Under the pieces are notes generated by a model, which had not been told where the DNA came from, searched no databases, and saw only the letters and a list, made by a program, of their open reading frames with translations. The translations under genes and the position numbers were made by a program. Shown one piece after another: positions 14,660 through 20,892 of a stretch of DNA of 22,828 nt. Positions within the stretch are counted from its first letter, which is position 1. Each line of letters starts with the position of its first letter. Location: positions 1 to 22,828 of IMG/VR virus record IMGVR_UViG_3300037468_000006; one strand, 5' to 3'. This stretch comes from a virus.

Positions 14660-15970
14660 ATGTTAAAAACAATTTCATCTATAACCAATGCTCTTGGTGC
14701 ATTGAATTACAAAGGCACATGGAATGCGTTGACCAACAGTCCAACTTTGGCTGATGGCACTGGTGCAAAGGGTGACTACTATGTGGTCAGTACCGCAGGA
14801 ACGCAAACTTTTGGTGGTGTGCAATTATTCTTTGGCATAGGTGATTGGATAGCATATAACGGTGCAGTTTGGCAACGAGTTGAAGGTGGTTCAGATGGCA
14901 ACTTTGCCAATGTAACTTTGACTTCAACGGATGCTGGTGCAACAGCCGCCCCATTACTTGACCTCTATCGAGATTCAGCATCACCTGCGGCCTCTGACAC
15001 ATTAGGAGAAATTGAATTTAATGGTGAAGATTCAGCAGGGAATAAACAAACTTACGGTGTAATTCACGCATCTATTCTTAGCCCAACGTCAACTGCCGAA
15101 CAAGGTCAACTTCATTTTGAAACTGCGACTGCTGGCGCATTGACAGAAAAGATGATTATCGGTACAAGCAATCTTGTAATTAACGAGATAGGTGCAGTCT
15201 TTAACGTGAGGATTGAAGGCGATACGGATGCCAATCTGTTCTACACCGATGCGACAAATAGTCGTGTAGGTATGGGCACAATTACTCCAGCGCAAAAACT
15301 TGATATTGTTGGAAATATTCGTATGGGAACGAATACCAACGGTGGTTCTGGTGATGAATTTGCAAATTTGGAGTTCTATTGGGGTGACCCCGATGCTGCA
15401 GAAGTCAAGGCAAAGATATATGGCAAAAACGTGGGCAACGTTGGCCCTGGTGGTGGTGGCGCAGCAGACCTTCTCCTTGCAACCACACCAGCGTTTGGTG
15501 CATTGACTGAGCGTTTTCGCTGGACTGCTGATGGCAAAGTATTGTCGCTGCCAATCTATAACACTACAGTCGGCGCAACCAACCGCGATGTATTCGTGGA
15601 TAACACTGGTCTGATTGGTTATGTTTCATCCACAAGAGAATCGAAAACCAACATTAGCGAAATGGGTGATGTTTCTTGGTTGTCAGCATTACAGCCCGTC
15701 ACATTTAATCGTAGAAAGAAAGAACCTATTTATGGTGGCGAAAACGGCACAGCTATTGTTGGCGAACAATACTCATCCGAGCATTACAATGAACTTGAAT
15801 ATGGTCTGATTGCTGATGAAGCAGAATCAGTAAATTCAGAATTGTGCTTCTACGACATTGTTGATGGAGTTAAAGTTCTTCGCGGTATCCATTACAGCAA
15901 ATTGATTGTCCCATTGCTGAAACGTGTTCAACAACTTGAGGCTGATTTAGCCGCACTGAAAGGAGCCTAA
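14660..15970 (+). CDS. Tail fibre/spike with C-terminal S74 self-cleaving chaperone domain
   Basis: The product has 436 residues. An N-terminal module (about 10-75, YKGTWNALTNSPTLADGTGA then GDYYVVSTAG and DWIAYNGAVWQRVEGG) is common at the bases of phage fibres. A beta-rich shaft follows. The C-terminus is an intramolecular chaperone of peptidase family S74: SSTRESKTNI at 323-332, with S324 and K329 in the Ser/Lys dyad spacing (five residues) known from K1F endosialidase, then SALQPVTFNRR and YGLIADEAESVN. Family knowledge predicts trimerisation, then cleavage before S324, releasing about 113 residues. The last 15 residues form a short coiled coil (KRVQQLEADLAALKG). There is no P22-type head-binding domain, so its attachment point is unclear. 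Confidence 0.92.
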   Translation: MLKTISSITNALGALNYKGTWNALTNSPTLADGTGAKGDYYVVSTAGTQTFGGVQLFFGIGDWIAYNGAVWQRVEGGSDGNFANVTLTSTDAGATAAPLLDLYRDSASPAASDTLGEIEFNGEDSAGNKQTYGVIHASILSPTSTAEQGQLHFETATAGALTEKMIIGTSNLVINEIGAVFNVRIEGDTDANLFYTDATNSRVGMGTITPAQKLDIVGNIRMGTNTNGGSGDEFANLEFYWGDPDAAEVKAKIYGKNVGNVGPGGGGAADLLLATTPAFGALTERFRWTADGKVLSLPIYNTTVGATNRDVFVDNTGLIGYVSSTRESKTNISEMGDVSWLSALQPVTFNRRKKEPIYGGENGTAIVGEQYSSEHYNELEYGLIADEAESVNSELCFYDIVDGVKVLRGIHYSKLIVPLLKRVQQLEADLAALKGA

Positions 15971-15972
15971 AA

Positions 15973-16326
15973 ATGGCATCAAATAGTCAAATTGCATTTG
16001 CCCCACTTGGCAACACAGTCGTTATTCCTGCCGCTGCTAGTGCATCTACTGGTGTTCAAGCACTTGTTGATTCACGCTTTGATGGGCAAGGCACAGGCCA
16101 GTATCGTATCGTCAACCTCAGTACCAATACAGTGTTTTTGGGCGTTGGTAGTACGGCTGCAATCGCTACGGCAAATGCTGTTGCGCCCACGGCTGGTTCA
16201 CCTACTTCCGCCATCGTGCTGGCTCCTGGTGCTGTTGAGGTATTGCGCTTTGGTCGTGAATCGTTCTTCAGTGGCTTGGCCTCTTCCGCCTCTACGGTCT
16301 ATATCGTGCAGGGCGAGGGTATCTGA
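15973..16326 (+). CDS. Small beta-rich protein next to the tail fibre
   Basis: The product has 117 residues and is mostly beta-strand by pattern: QIAFAPLGNTVVIPAAASAS (6-25), YRIVNLSTNTVFLGVGST (44-61) and VLAPGAVEVLRFGRESFF (82-99), ending VYIVQGEGI. It has no cysteines and no signal peptide. Similar single-domain proteins are common beside fibre genes in aquatic phages, where they may decorate the virion or act as fibre accessories; I know no proven function. AGGAG at 15961-15965 precedes ATG 15973 and TGATG couples it to the next gene. Confidence 0.75.
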   Translation: MASNSQIAFAPLGNTVVIPAAASASTGVQALVDSRFDGQGTGQYRIVNLSTNTVFLGVGSTAAIATANAVAPTAGSPTSAIVLAPGAVEVLRFGRESFFSGLASSASTVYIVQGEGI

Positions 16327-16523
16327 TGCTTGAGGATACCGACACACGGCTGGCGGTTCATGAGGCGGTTTGTGCTGAAAGGTACACCGCCATTGAGAAG
16401 TCGTTTGATTCAGGTTCACAGCGCATGACCCGCATTGAGTATTTACTTTATGTGGTGATTGCGGCTGTCTTGCTCGGGCCAGGCTTTGCTGGCGAGTTGG
16501 TCAAAAAAATCATAGGTTTGTGA
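16326..16523 (+). CDS. Small single-pass membrane protein, holin-like (XhlA-type layout)
   Basis: The product has 65 residues. The first 40 form a charged helix (TRLAVHEAVCAERYTAIEKS, 6-25) and residues 41-58 are a hydrophobic span (LYVVIAAVLLGPGFAGEL), ending VKKIIGL. This helix-then-membrane-span layout resembles XhlA-type lysis accessory proteins, though the sequence does not prove it. The start overlaps the previous stop by one base (TGATG). Its position opens the lysis region, so a pore-forming or lysis-timing job is plausible. Confidence 0.75.
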   Translation: MLEDTDTRLAVHEAVCAERYTAIEKSFDSGSQRMTRIEYLLYVVIAAVLLGPGFAGELVKKIIGL

Positions 16524-16535
16524 GATCGGTAATGG

Positions 16536-16820
16536 ATGCGCTTTGTTATCCTATTACTGTTTCTTTTGTTGGCTGGTGCAACTGCAAAACCACCATGTTT
16601 AGTCACTGATTTTTATGGTCTTAGTTGGATAAGTGAACCGACCATGCGCCACATGGAATTGTCTAGGTGGCTGACGACAAATGGTGATTCATGTAATTCA
16701 GAGCAACTTATAGGAATTTGGAACAACCTTGCTGGATGGGCAGGAGTTGCAGATAGTGCGGAATTAAGAGCCAAGGTGCTCTACTATTATGCAAGAGCAC
16801 GTGAAAGGGAAAAGAAATGA
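16536..16820 (+). CDS. Small exported protein with signal peptide, unknown function
   Basis: The product has 94 residues. Residues 1-18 are a classical signal peptide (MRFVILLLFLLLAGATA), with cleavage likely after ATA and before KPPC. The mature part has two cysteines (21 and 53), suitable for a periplasmic disulphide, and a helical end rich in Arg, Lys and Glu (AELRAKVLYYYARARERE). C21 is four residues past the predicted cleavage, so it is not a lipobox. The location in the lysis region suggests an envelope role, but it does not look like a classical Rz1 spanin. The start is chosen for the signal peptide; the ribosome site is weak. ATGA links it to the next gene. Confidence 0.75.
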   Translation: MRFVILLLFLLLAGATAKPPCLVTDFYGLSWISEPTMRHMELSRWLTTNGDSCNSEQLIGIWNNLAGWAGVADSAELRAKVLYYYARAREREKK

Positions 16821-17053
16821 TTACCCTGAACAAATGGTATCCGATGGTGCAGCCGACCCACACGGCTAGAGAATTGGCTTTTGACAAGGCGGTTGAGAAA
16901 GTTCAAGAAGAATACAGATACGCAATCGAATGTTTGAAACAAGTCAGAAAAACAGAAGATTTAGAGCTTGAGTTGTACGACAAAAGGGCTAGACAAAACA
17001 CAATTGAGCTGGGGTCGTTTGAAGACCGTAGGCGATTTCAGATTTTTGTATGA
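16817..17053 (+). CDS. Small helical protein, unknown function
   Basis: The product has 78 residues. Residues 18-58 form a charged helix (ARELAFDKAVEKVQEEYRYA then IECLKQVRKTEDLELELYD) suited to a coiled coil; the ends are short and unstructured in look. There is no membrane span or signal peptide. ATGA overlap with the previous gene and a six-base gap to the next suggest it is translated with the membrane proteins of the lysis region. I do not recognise a family. Confidence 0.7.
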   Translation: MITLNKWYPMVQPTHTARELAFDKAVEKVQEEYRYAIECLKQVRKTEDLELELYDKRARQNTIELGSFEDRRRFQIFV

Positions 17054-17059
17054 GGGCAT

Positions 17060-17794
17060 ATGGTTACAGCAAAAAAAACTCCAGCAAAAACATCTACAAA
17101 AGCGCCAGCCAAAGTAGCGCCCATTAAACGTAGAACGCCTAAACCAAAAGTGGAAGCTGTTGTTGCAAAACAAAAATCAAGCGACCCTGCAAAAACAGAT
17201 GCTATTGGGCGTATTACAGATCTAATTAAATGGGTGGATAGCCCATTTAAATTGCTGACCGTTATTCTGCTTTCATTCTTGGCATTTGCAGGATACTTTG
17301 CTTGGGATTCACGACAAGTTATTCTTCAAGCAATACAGAACCAAGATCATATGCCCCAACTTGTAAAGCAAGAGGACTTGGTTGAACCAGCCAAAAATTT
17401 GCTCAAGGATGTAGACGGTTTGGTTGTGATAGTACATAAAGCCAATCTTGCAACTAATTCACGTACCACGGTGCTTGCTTTAAATGCTGATGGTTCGCGT
17501 GAAAAGAAAATTGAAGGCACAGTTACATCTCTTTTCAATGCCAGCTCAGATCGCAATGCAGCAATGGTGGCGATGCTGAACAATGAGGTTCTCTGCGAGG
17601 AGTTCAACCCATCGTCTAAGGTGGGTGAGTGGGGAAGCAAGCAGGGCGTGAAGTTTATGTGCCGAGGTTCAATACCACCTGACCCTGGCAAGTTTGCAGG
17701 ATATATTGCTGTTGGGTTTAAAGACAAACCTGAAGATATTTCAGCTCTAAAAACCCGCATTAATTTGGCTTCAACTGATATGTCTGACGAATAA
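17060..17794 (+). CDS. Bitopic membrane protein with histone-H1-like cytoplasmic tail; candidate holin or lysis regulator
   Basis: The product has 244 residues. Residues 4-42 are a Lys/Ala/Pro-rich tail (KKTPAKTSTKAPAKVAP) resembling histone H1 tails. Residues 64-82 are one membrane span (KLLTVILLSFLAFAGYFAW). Flanking charges predict N-in/C-out topology. Residues 105-230 then form a periplasmic domain with two cysteines (C179, C201), a DGLVVIVHKANLATNSRT stretch and a GYIAVGF strand. This plan (one span, large periplasmic C-terminal domain) resembles phage T4 holin T, but there is no visible sequence match. It sits just before the 3-span holin candidate and the lysozyme. A role in lysis timing is an inference. 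GAGGG at 17052-17056 is unusually close to the ATG (three bases). Confidence 0.75.
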   Translation: MVTAKKTPAKTSTKAPAKVAPIKRRTPKPKVEAVVAKQKSSDPAKTDAIGRITDLIKWVDSPFKLLTVILLSFLAFAGYFAWDSRQVILQAIQNQDHMPQLVKQEDLVEPAKNLLKDVDGLVVIVHKANLATNSRTTVLALNADGSREKKIEGTVTSLFNASSDRNAAMVAMLNNEVLCEEFNPSSKVGEWGSKQGVKFMCRGSIPPDPGKFAGYIAVGFKDKPEDISALKTRINLASTDMSDE

Positions 17795-17803
17795 GGAAAA
17801 CAA

Positions 17804-18319
17804 ATGCTCACTCTACTTTCAACCTTAATTTCTTTCCTAATGGGCGGTCTGCCAAAGTTACTCGACTTCTTACAAGATCGTCAGGATAAAAAGCACGAAC
17901 TAAATTTGGCTCAGATGCAAATACAGCGCGAGTTGGAGATGCGTAAGCTGGGCTTTGAAGCTCAAGAACGGGTGGAGCATATCCATACCCAACAATTAGA
18001 AATAGAGACGAAGTCGGCTGAGAAGCAGTCATTGGTTCAGGCTCAACAAGCTGAAATGCAGGCCATCTATGCCCACGACACAAGTTTAAACGAGGGTACA
18101 TCTACTTGGATGAAAAACCTTCGCGCCTCTGTCCGACCAGTTATTACTTACGGCTTCTTTTTCTTGTTGTTGTTTATTGACATTGGCCTGTTTGCTTACG
18201 GCTGGAATCGTGGTGTGCCGTTCACCGAGTTGGCTGAGATGCTGTGGGATTCTGACACCCAAGCCCTGTTTGCATCAATCATAGCTTTTCACTTTGGTGG
18301 TCGGGCATTTGGTAAATGA
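17804..18319 (+). CDS. Putative holin (GTA holin 3TM-like layout)
   Basis: The product has 171 residues. An N-terminal hydrophobic/amphipathic stretch (1-20, MLTLLSTLISFLMGGLPKLL) is followed by a long charged coiled coil (25-90), then WMKNLRASVRPVITYGFFF leading into a membrane span (about 113-133) and a second hydrophobic region (about 152-168, TQALFASIIAFHFGGRAF). The R-P before the span and the layout resemble gene-transfer-agent-type three-span holins. It overlaps the lysozyme gene by four bases (ATGA), which is typical holin-endolysin pairing. The lysozyme lacks an export signal, so it needs a holin; this protein or one of the two other membrane proteins upstream must supply it. Confidence 0.75.
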   Translation: MLTLLSTLISFLMGGLPKLLDFLQDRQDKKHELNLAQMQIQRELEMRKLGFEAQERVEHIHTQQLEIETKSAEKQSLVQAQQAEMQAIYAHDTSLNEGTSTWMKNLRASVRPVITYGFFFLLLFIDIGLFAYGWNRGVPFTELAEMLWDSDTQALFASIIAFHFGGRAFGK

Positions 18320-18792
18320 ATATCTCAGCGAAATGCCTTTACATGATTCGCCATCACGAGGGCGTGAGGCAGAATCCGTATAAATGCCCAGCAAAGTTGT
18401 GGACTGTGGGTGTTGGTCATGTCATGTTTCCCGAACAGGGTAAGCTGAAGATAGACCAGCGGGATGCCTTTGTGCCACCGCCAGAAGCCATGCGTAAACA
18501 TTCAATGGAGCAAGTTGATGCAATACTTAGGGCAGACCTTGCTCGCTTTGAGAAAGGCGTGGCTACTTATTGTCCTGTGCCTCTTACTCAGGGACAGTTT
18601 GACGCATTGGTATCATTTTCTTTCAATGTAGGACTTGGCACTCTCCAGCGGTCAACCCTGCGCCAAAAGGTACTCAGGGGTGACATGGAGAGTGCTGCCG
18701 AGGAACTTTTAAAGTACTGCATGGCTGGCGGCAAAGTTCTCAAAGGCTTGCAAAAGCGCAGAATTGACGAAAGAGCATTATTTTTGAGTTAA
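18316..18792 (+). CDS. Endolysin, T4-type lysozyme (GH24)
   Basis: The enzyme cleaves the beta-1,4 bond between N-acetylmuramic acid and N-acetylglucosamine in peptidoglycan at the end of infection. It has 158 residues, close to T4 lysozyme (164). The catalytic Glu is E15 in HHEGVR. The T4 Asp20 position holds C24 (E-8 residues-C-5 residues-T pattern, with T30 in LWTVGVGH). Cys at this site is known in a subset of GH24 endolysins and keeps activity in T4. A later segment, PLTQGQFDALVSFSFNVGLG (about 89-108), matches the T4 fold core. There is no signal or SAR sequence, so release must be holin dependent. The 3' end overlaps the convergent gene by 15 bases. Confidence 0.94.
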   Translation: MNISAKCLYMIRHHEGVRQNPYKCPAKLWTVGVGHVMFPEQGKLKIDQRDAFVPPPEAMRKHSMEQVDAILRADLARFEKGVATYCPVPLTQGQFDALVSFSFNVGLGTLQRSTLRQKVLRGDMESAAEELLKYCMAGGKVLKGLQKRRIDERALFLS

Positions 18793-18963
18793 GTTCTCGC
18801 GCAAATGTTTGCCTGTCAAACGCGCAATCCAGCAAGATTGGCAAATCCATTTATGCCCCATATCAATCCCGCCCTCTGGCGGTTTAACCACATCACATTT
18901 ATTACAGGTTCGTAATCTGTGTACTGGCTGATTGCCGCCTAGTTCAATTGGGTACATTGCCAT
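18778..18963 (-). CDS. Small zinc-ribbon protein
   Basis: The product has 61 residues with two CxxC knuckles: C20-x2-C23 and C41-x2-C44 separated by 17 residues (RTCNKCDVVKPPEGG, WICQSCW). This is a four-cysteine zinc ribbon. It has no other domain. Such mini-ribbons occur in phage recombination and transcription operons; the role is unknown. It is the last gene of the leftward operon, overlaps the winged-helix gene upstream by 25 bases, and overlaps the lysozyme gene at its 3' end. ATG at 18963 is favoured because AAAGAGA precedes it; an ATG two codons later (MYPI) is possible. Confidence 0.75.
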   Translation of the reverse strand: MAMYPIELGGNQPVHRLRTCNKCDVVKPPEGGIDMGHKWICQSCWIARLTGKHLRENLTQK

Positions 18964-19265
18964 TCTCTTTCACTTCTGCCTGAGTTGGATTTGACTGTGT
19001 TGCCTGTGAGTTCAATCAAACCCATCATTTTCATTTCATTCAAGCGCCTAGCGACCTGATTGCTGTCCAAGTTGGTGTGAGCTGAAATGCCATCCTTACC
19101 CAAAGCACCATGTATTTGAAGGCACTCAAAGATTGTCTGGTGATGTTGGGTAGCGGACTCTTTGATTGAATCTGCTGCTTGAAATGATGTGAGTGGGTCA
19201 TTGGTTCTGACTCTTGGAAATTCTGGTATGGCGAAAATCTTTTTAAATGCGTCTTTATAGTCCAT
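18939..19265 (-). CDS. Winged-helix DNA-binding protein
   Basis: The product has 108 residues. The N-terminus (DYKDAFKKIFAIPEFPRVRT then DPLTSFQAADS) leads to a helix-turn-helix region from about 44: HQTIFECLQIHGALGKDGIS, AHTNLDSNQVARRLNEMKMM, GLIELTG then a wing-like SGRSEREWQC. SNQVARRLNEMK is the likely recognition helix. It probably binds DNA, perhaps as a regulator of the leftward or late genes. The start at 19265 is chosen for AAGGA seven to eight bases upstream. An in-frame ATG at 19319 with GGGGGA before it would add 18 residues and cannot be excluded. Confidence 0.8.
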   Translation of the reverse strand: MDYKDAFKKIFAIPEFPRVRTNDPLTSFQAADSIKESATQHHQTIFECLQIHGALGKDGISAHTNLDSNQVARRLNEMKMMGLIELTGNTVKSNSGRSEREWQCTQLN

Positions 19266-19335
19266 GATTAATCCTTGTTTGGTGGGGTACTTACCATTCG
19301 TCCGCAAGCAAAATTGCATGGCTTTCCCCCGTTAC

Positions 19336-19578
19336 TCAAAATGGTATATCGTCTTCGTCTTTTGGCAAACCTTGATAACCCTCTTTAGGTTTTGGTGTAT
19401 TCATGTATGCCCAGCCATTCCAGCCGCCATCAAGCAGTGGGATGTTGTCAAGTTTGAGCATCGGACCATTCTTGGTCTCGATGACTGAACCAATGGTTTG
19501 GTAGCGTGATTTCTCTTGACCATCTTTGTTGGTGTACTTACCTGACACGATGGTAATTTCGTATAGTTTTTTAGACAT
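19336..19578 (-). CDS. Mini SSB-like protein with bacterial SSB C-terminal tip
   Basis: The product has 80 residues, less than half of a bacterial SSB. The N-terminal 60 residues read as small beta strands (KLYEITIVSGKYTNKDGQEK, SRYQTIGSVIETKNGPMLKL) suitable for a compact OB-like fold. The C-terminus, KDEDDIPF, is the conserved acidic tip of bacterial SSB (E. coli ends DDDIPF), which docks host repair and replication enzymes. The tip is the strongest evidence. The gene lies directly after the YqaJ nuclease with an eight-base overlap and two genes before the ERF gene is reached further upstream, so it probably coats single-stranded DNA in the recombination module. The OB fold is inference. 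Confidence 0.85.
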   Translation of the reverse strand: MSKKLYEITIVSGKYTNKDGQEKSRYQTIGSVIETKNGPMLKLDNIPLLDGGWNGWAYMNTPKPKEGYQGLPKDEDDIPF

Positions 19579-20197
19579 TTTTTAAATCCATAAGTTGAGC
19601 AATTTTTATATCAAGTTCATTCAAGAATTTGACAACTTCATCTTCCATTTGCTTGATGAATTCGTTGTCCCGTGGGACGCGTTTCACAAACAATTGAAGT
19701 TCATTGGGTAGGCGATTGTCAAAGCTGACGAAATCACACCACTGTCGCCCTGTGCAAGCCATTTGAAACTGCATCTGGGTGTTGTACTTTCCTGGCACTG
19801 ATTGACTAAGCAAAGTCTCAATATGCGTGGCTGTATTGGGGCATTTAATCTCTAAAAGACCATCATCACCCACCAAACCATCAGGTGAAGCACCAGCCAT
19901 AATGATTGAGGGATGTGGAACAAATCCAACTTCATCAACCAAAATATCTTGGAATGCTTCATAAGCTGCCCTAGCAAGTGGTTCTGTATCTGTTCCGTGT
20001 TGCATTGCAGCATTGCTAAAACTTTCACCCTTTTGGTTAGTTAAGCGTTCACACACCAACTGAGCCATGTAGTTGTCTCTGGTCGCTGAATAACCAGTTT
20101 TTGTCTTGGCGATAACATCAGCCACTCGGGATGCTGTGACTTTACCAATGCGAATGGTGAACCATTCCTCTGTGCCTTGTTCCATCATTTCAATCAT
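19571..20197 (-). CDS. YqaJ/lambda-exonuclease-family nuclease
   Basis: A 5'-3' dsDNA exonuclease that makes single-stranded ends for recombination. It has 208 residues, near lambda Exo (226). Family motifs in order: EEWFTIRIGKVTASR (10-24), HGTDTEPLARAAYE (67-80), GASPDGLVG (102-110) with D106, GLLEIKCP (113-120) with E116 and K118, and YNTQMQFQMACTG (138-150). D106, E116 and K118 match the catalytic D-ExK of lambda Exo (D109, E129, K131). The start at 20197 overlaps the upstream gene by eight bases; ATG codons at 20188 and 20185 are alternatives. It pairs with the ERF-type annealing protein and the SSB-like protein. Confidence 0.95.
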   Translation of the reverse strand: MIEMMEQGTEEWFTIRIGKVTASRVADVIAKTKTGYSATRDNYMAQLVCERLTNQKGESFSNAAMQHGTDTEPLARAAYEAFQDILVDEVGFVPHPSIIMAGASPDGLVGDDGLLEIKCPNTATHIETLLSQSVPGKYNTQMQFQMACTGRQWCDFVSFDNRLPNELQLFVKRVPRDNEFIKQMEDEVVKFLNELDIKIAQLMDLKNV

Positions 20198-20450
20198 AAT
20201 TTTTCTCTCTTAAAGCTAGTTCTATGTCTTTTGCGAAATCGTGCATGATTACAGAATCTGGTGAAAACTTACTTGAGATGTTCCATAACTCACATCGTTC
20301 TTTGTAGGTCAGACCAACCCAAGGCTTTTCAGGAATGTCTACCACCTCCAGTAAAGCATCGTGAGCCTTATCTAACTCGGTTGTTTCGCCAGTCCAATGC
20401 CATAAATGCAAAGCATCTAACGCTAACTTAATTGCTTCATTTTTGCTCAT
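20190..20450 (-). CDS. Small helical protein of unknown function
   Basis: The product has 86 residues. Residues 1-38 (MSKNEAIKLALDALHLWHW, then ETTELDKAHDALLEVV) form a helical pair of a type common in phage recombination operons (ALxALxLW, AxxALLEV). The second half, KPWVGLTYKERCELWNISSK, is more specific, but I do not recognise a family. It overlaps both neighbours (ATGA with the upstream gene, eight bases with the nuclease). No catalytic or metal-binding motif is seen. Confidence 0.75.
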   Translation of the reverse strand: MSKNEAIKLALDALHLWHWTGETTELDKAHDALLEVVDIPEKPWVGLTYKERCELWNISSKFSPDSVIMHDFAKDIELALREKNYD

Positions 20451-20653
20451 GATTTCATACTCCTTACAAAATCGGCAAAAATTGCAGATGTCATGCCATA
20501 AGGCAAAACGGCTAATTTATTGGCTACTTCCTCAAGCACTGCGTTGCGCTGTGAGGGTGAGACAAAAATATCAAAGTGGTATGGTTGCCCACTTTTTATT
20601 TCCGCTTCATGTTGGATGCGGTCGAACTCATCATCTTCGTCAGTTTGAATCAT
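20447..20653 (-). CDS. Small acidic protein of unknown function
   Basis: The product has 68 residues, with an acidic start (IQTDEDDEFDRIQHEAEIKS). Residues 28-66 (FDIFVSPSQRNAVLEEVANK, LAVLPYGMTSAIFADFVRSM) look like one or two helices. No motif is recognised. Four-base ATGA overlaps tie it to the genes before and after, so it is translated as part of the recombination operon. Confidence 0.7.
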   Translation of the reverse strand: MIQTDEDDEFDRIQHEAEIKSGQPYHFDIFVSPSQRNAVLEEVANKLAVLPYGMTSAIFADFVRSMKS

Positions 20654-20892
20654 GCTTGTCCCCTTGCTCGGATGGCTTCAGCACATTCATAGGCAGTTCC
20701 ATCATCTTCCCAAAGGTCATCACACACCTTTGCACACGCCTCACGCTCGGTTTTGGCGACTAGGGTGGCAAAAGCTTCAAGATAACTGATGTGAACATCT
20801 TGTTCTACATTGTTAAAATTAGTAAACCACCATTCGCCATCAGCCATTAGACCAGCCTGTTTAAGCATCTTAATAATGTCTTCTCTGTTCAT
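20650..20892 (-). CDS. Small protein with ERExCAKVC-x-ECAxAIRARG motif
   Basis: The product has 80 residues. The ending TEREACAKVCDDLWEDDGTA then YECAEAIRARGQA is a motif I recall from many short phage proteins, often at the ends of unrelated N-termini. The N-terminus, MNREDIIKMLKQAGLMADGE, is helical, followed by WWFTNFNNVEQ. Three cysteines (C53, C57, C69) might bind metal, but the spacing is not a known site. The function is unknown. It is coupled by ATGA overlaps with the ERF gene upstream and the next gene downstream. Confidence 0.75.
   Translation of the reverse strand: MNREDIIKMLKQAGLMADGEWWFTNFNNVEQDVHISYLEAFATLVAKTEREACAKVCDDLWEDDGTAYECAEAIRARGQA

Noticed and set aside
16536-16820. 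Spanin lipoprotein (Rz1-like)
   Set aside because: Cysteine 21 is not at the start of the mature protein in a lipobox; the signal peptide reads as signal peptidase I type.
18800-18835. Hairpin GTTTG-CCTGT-CAAAC as a terminator between convergent operons
   Set aside because: Only five base pairs, no T-run on either strand, and it lies inside the zinc-ribbon coding sequence.
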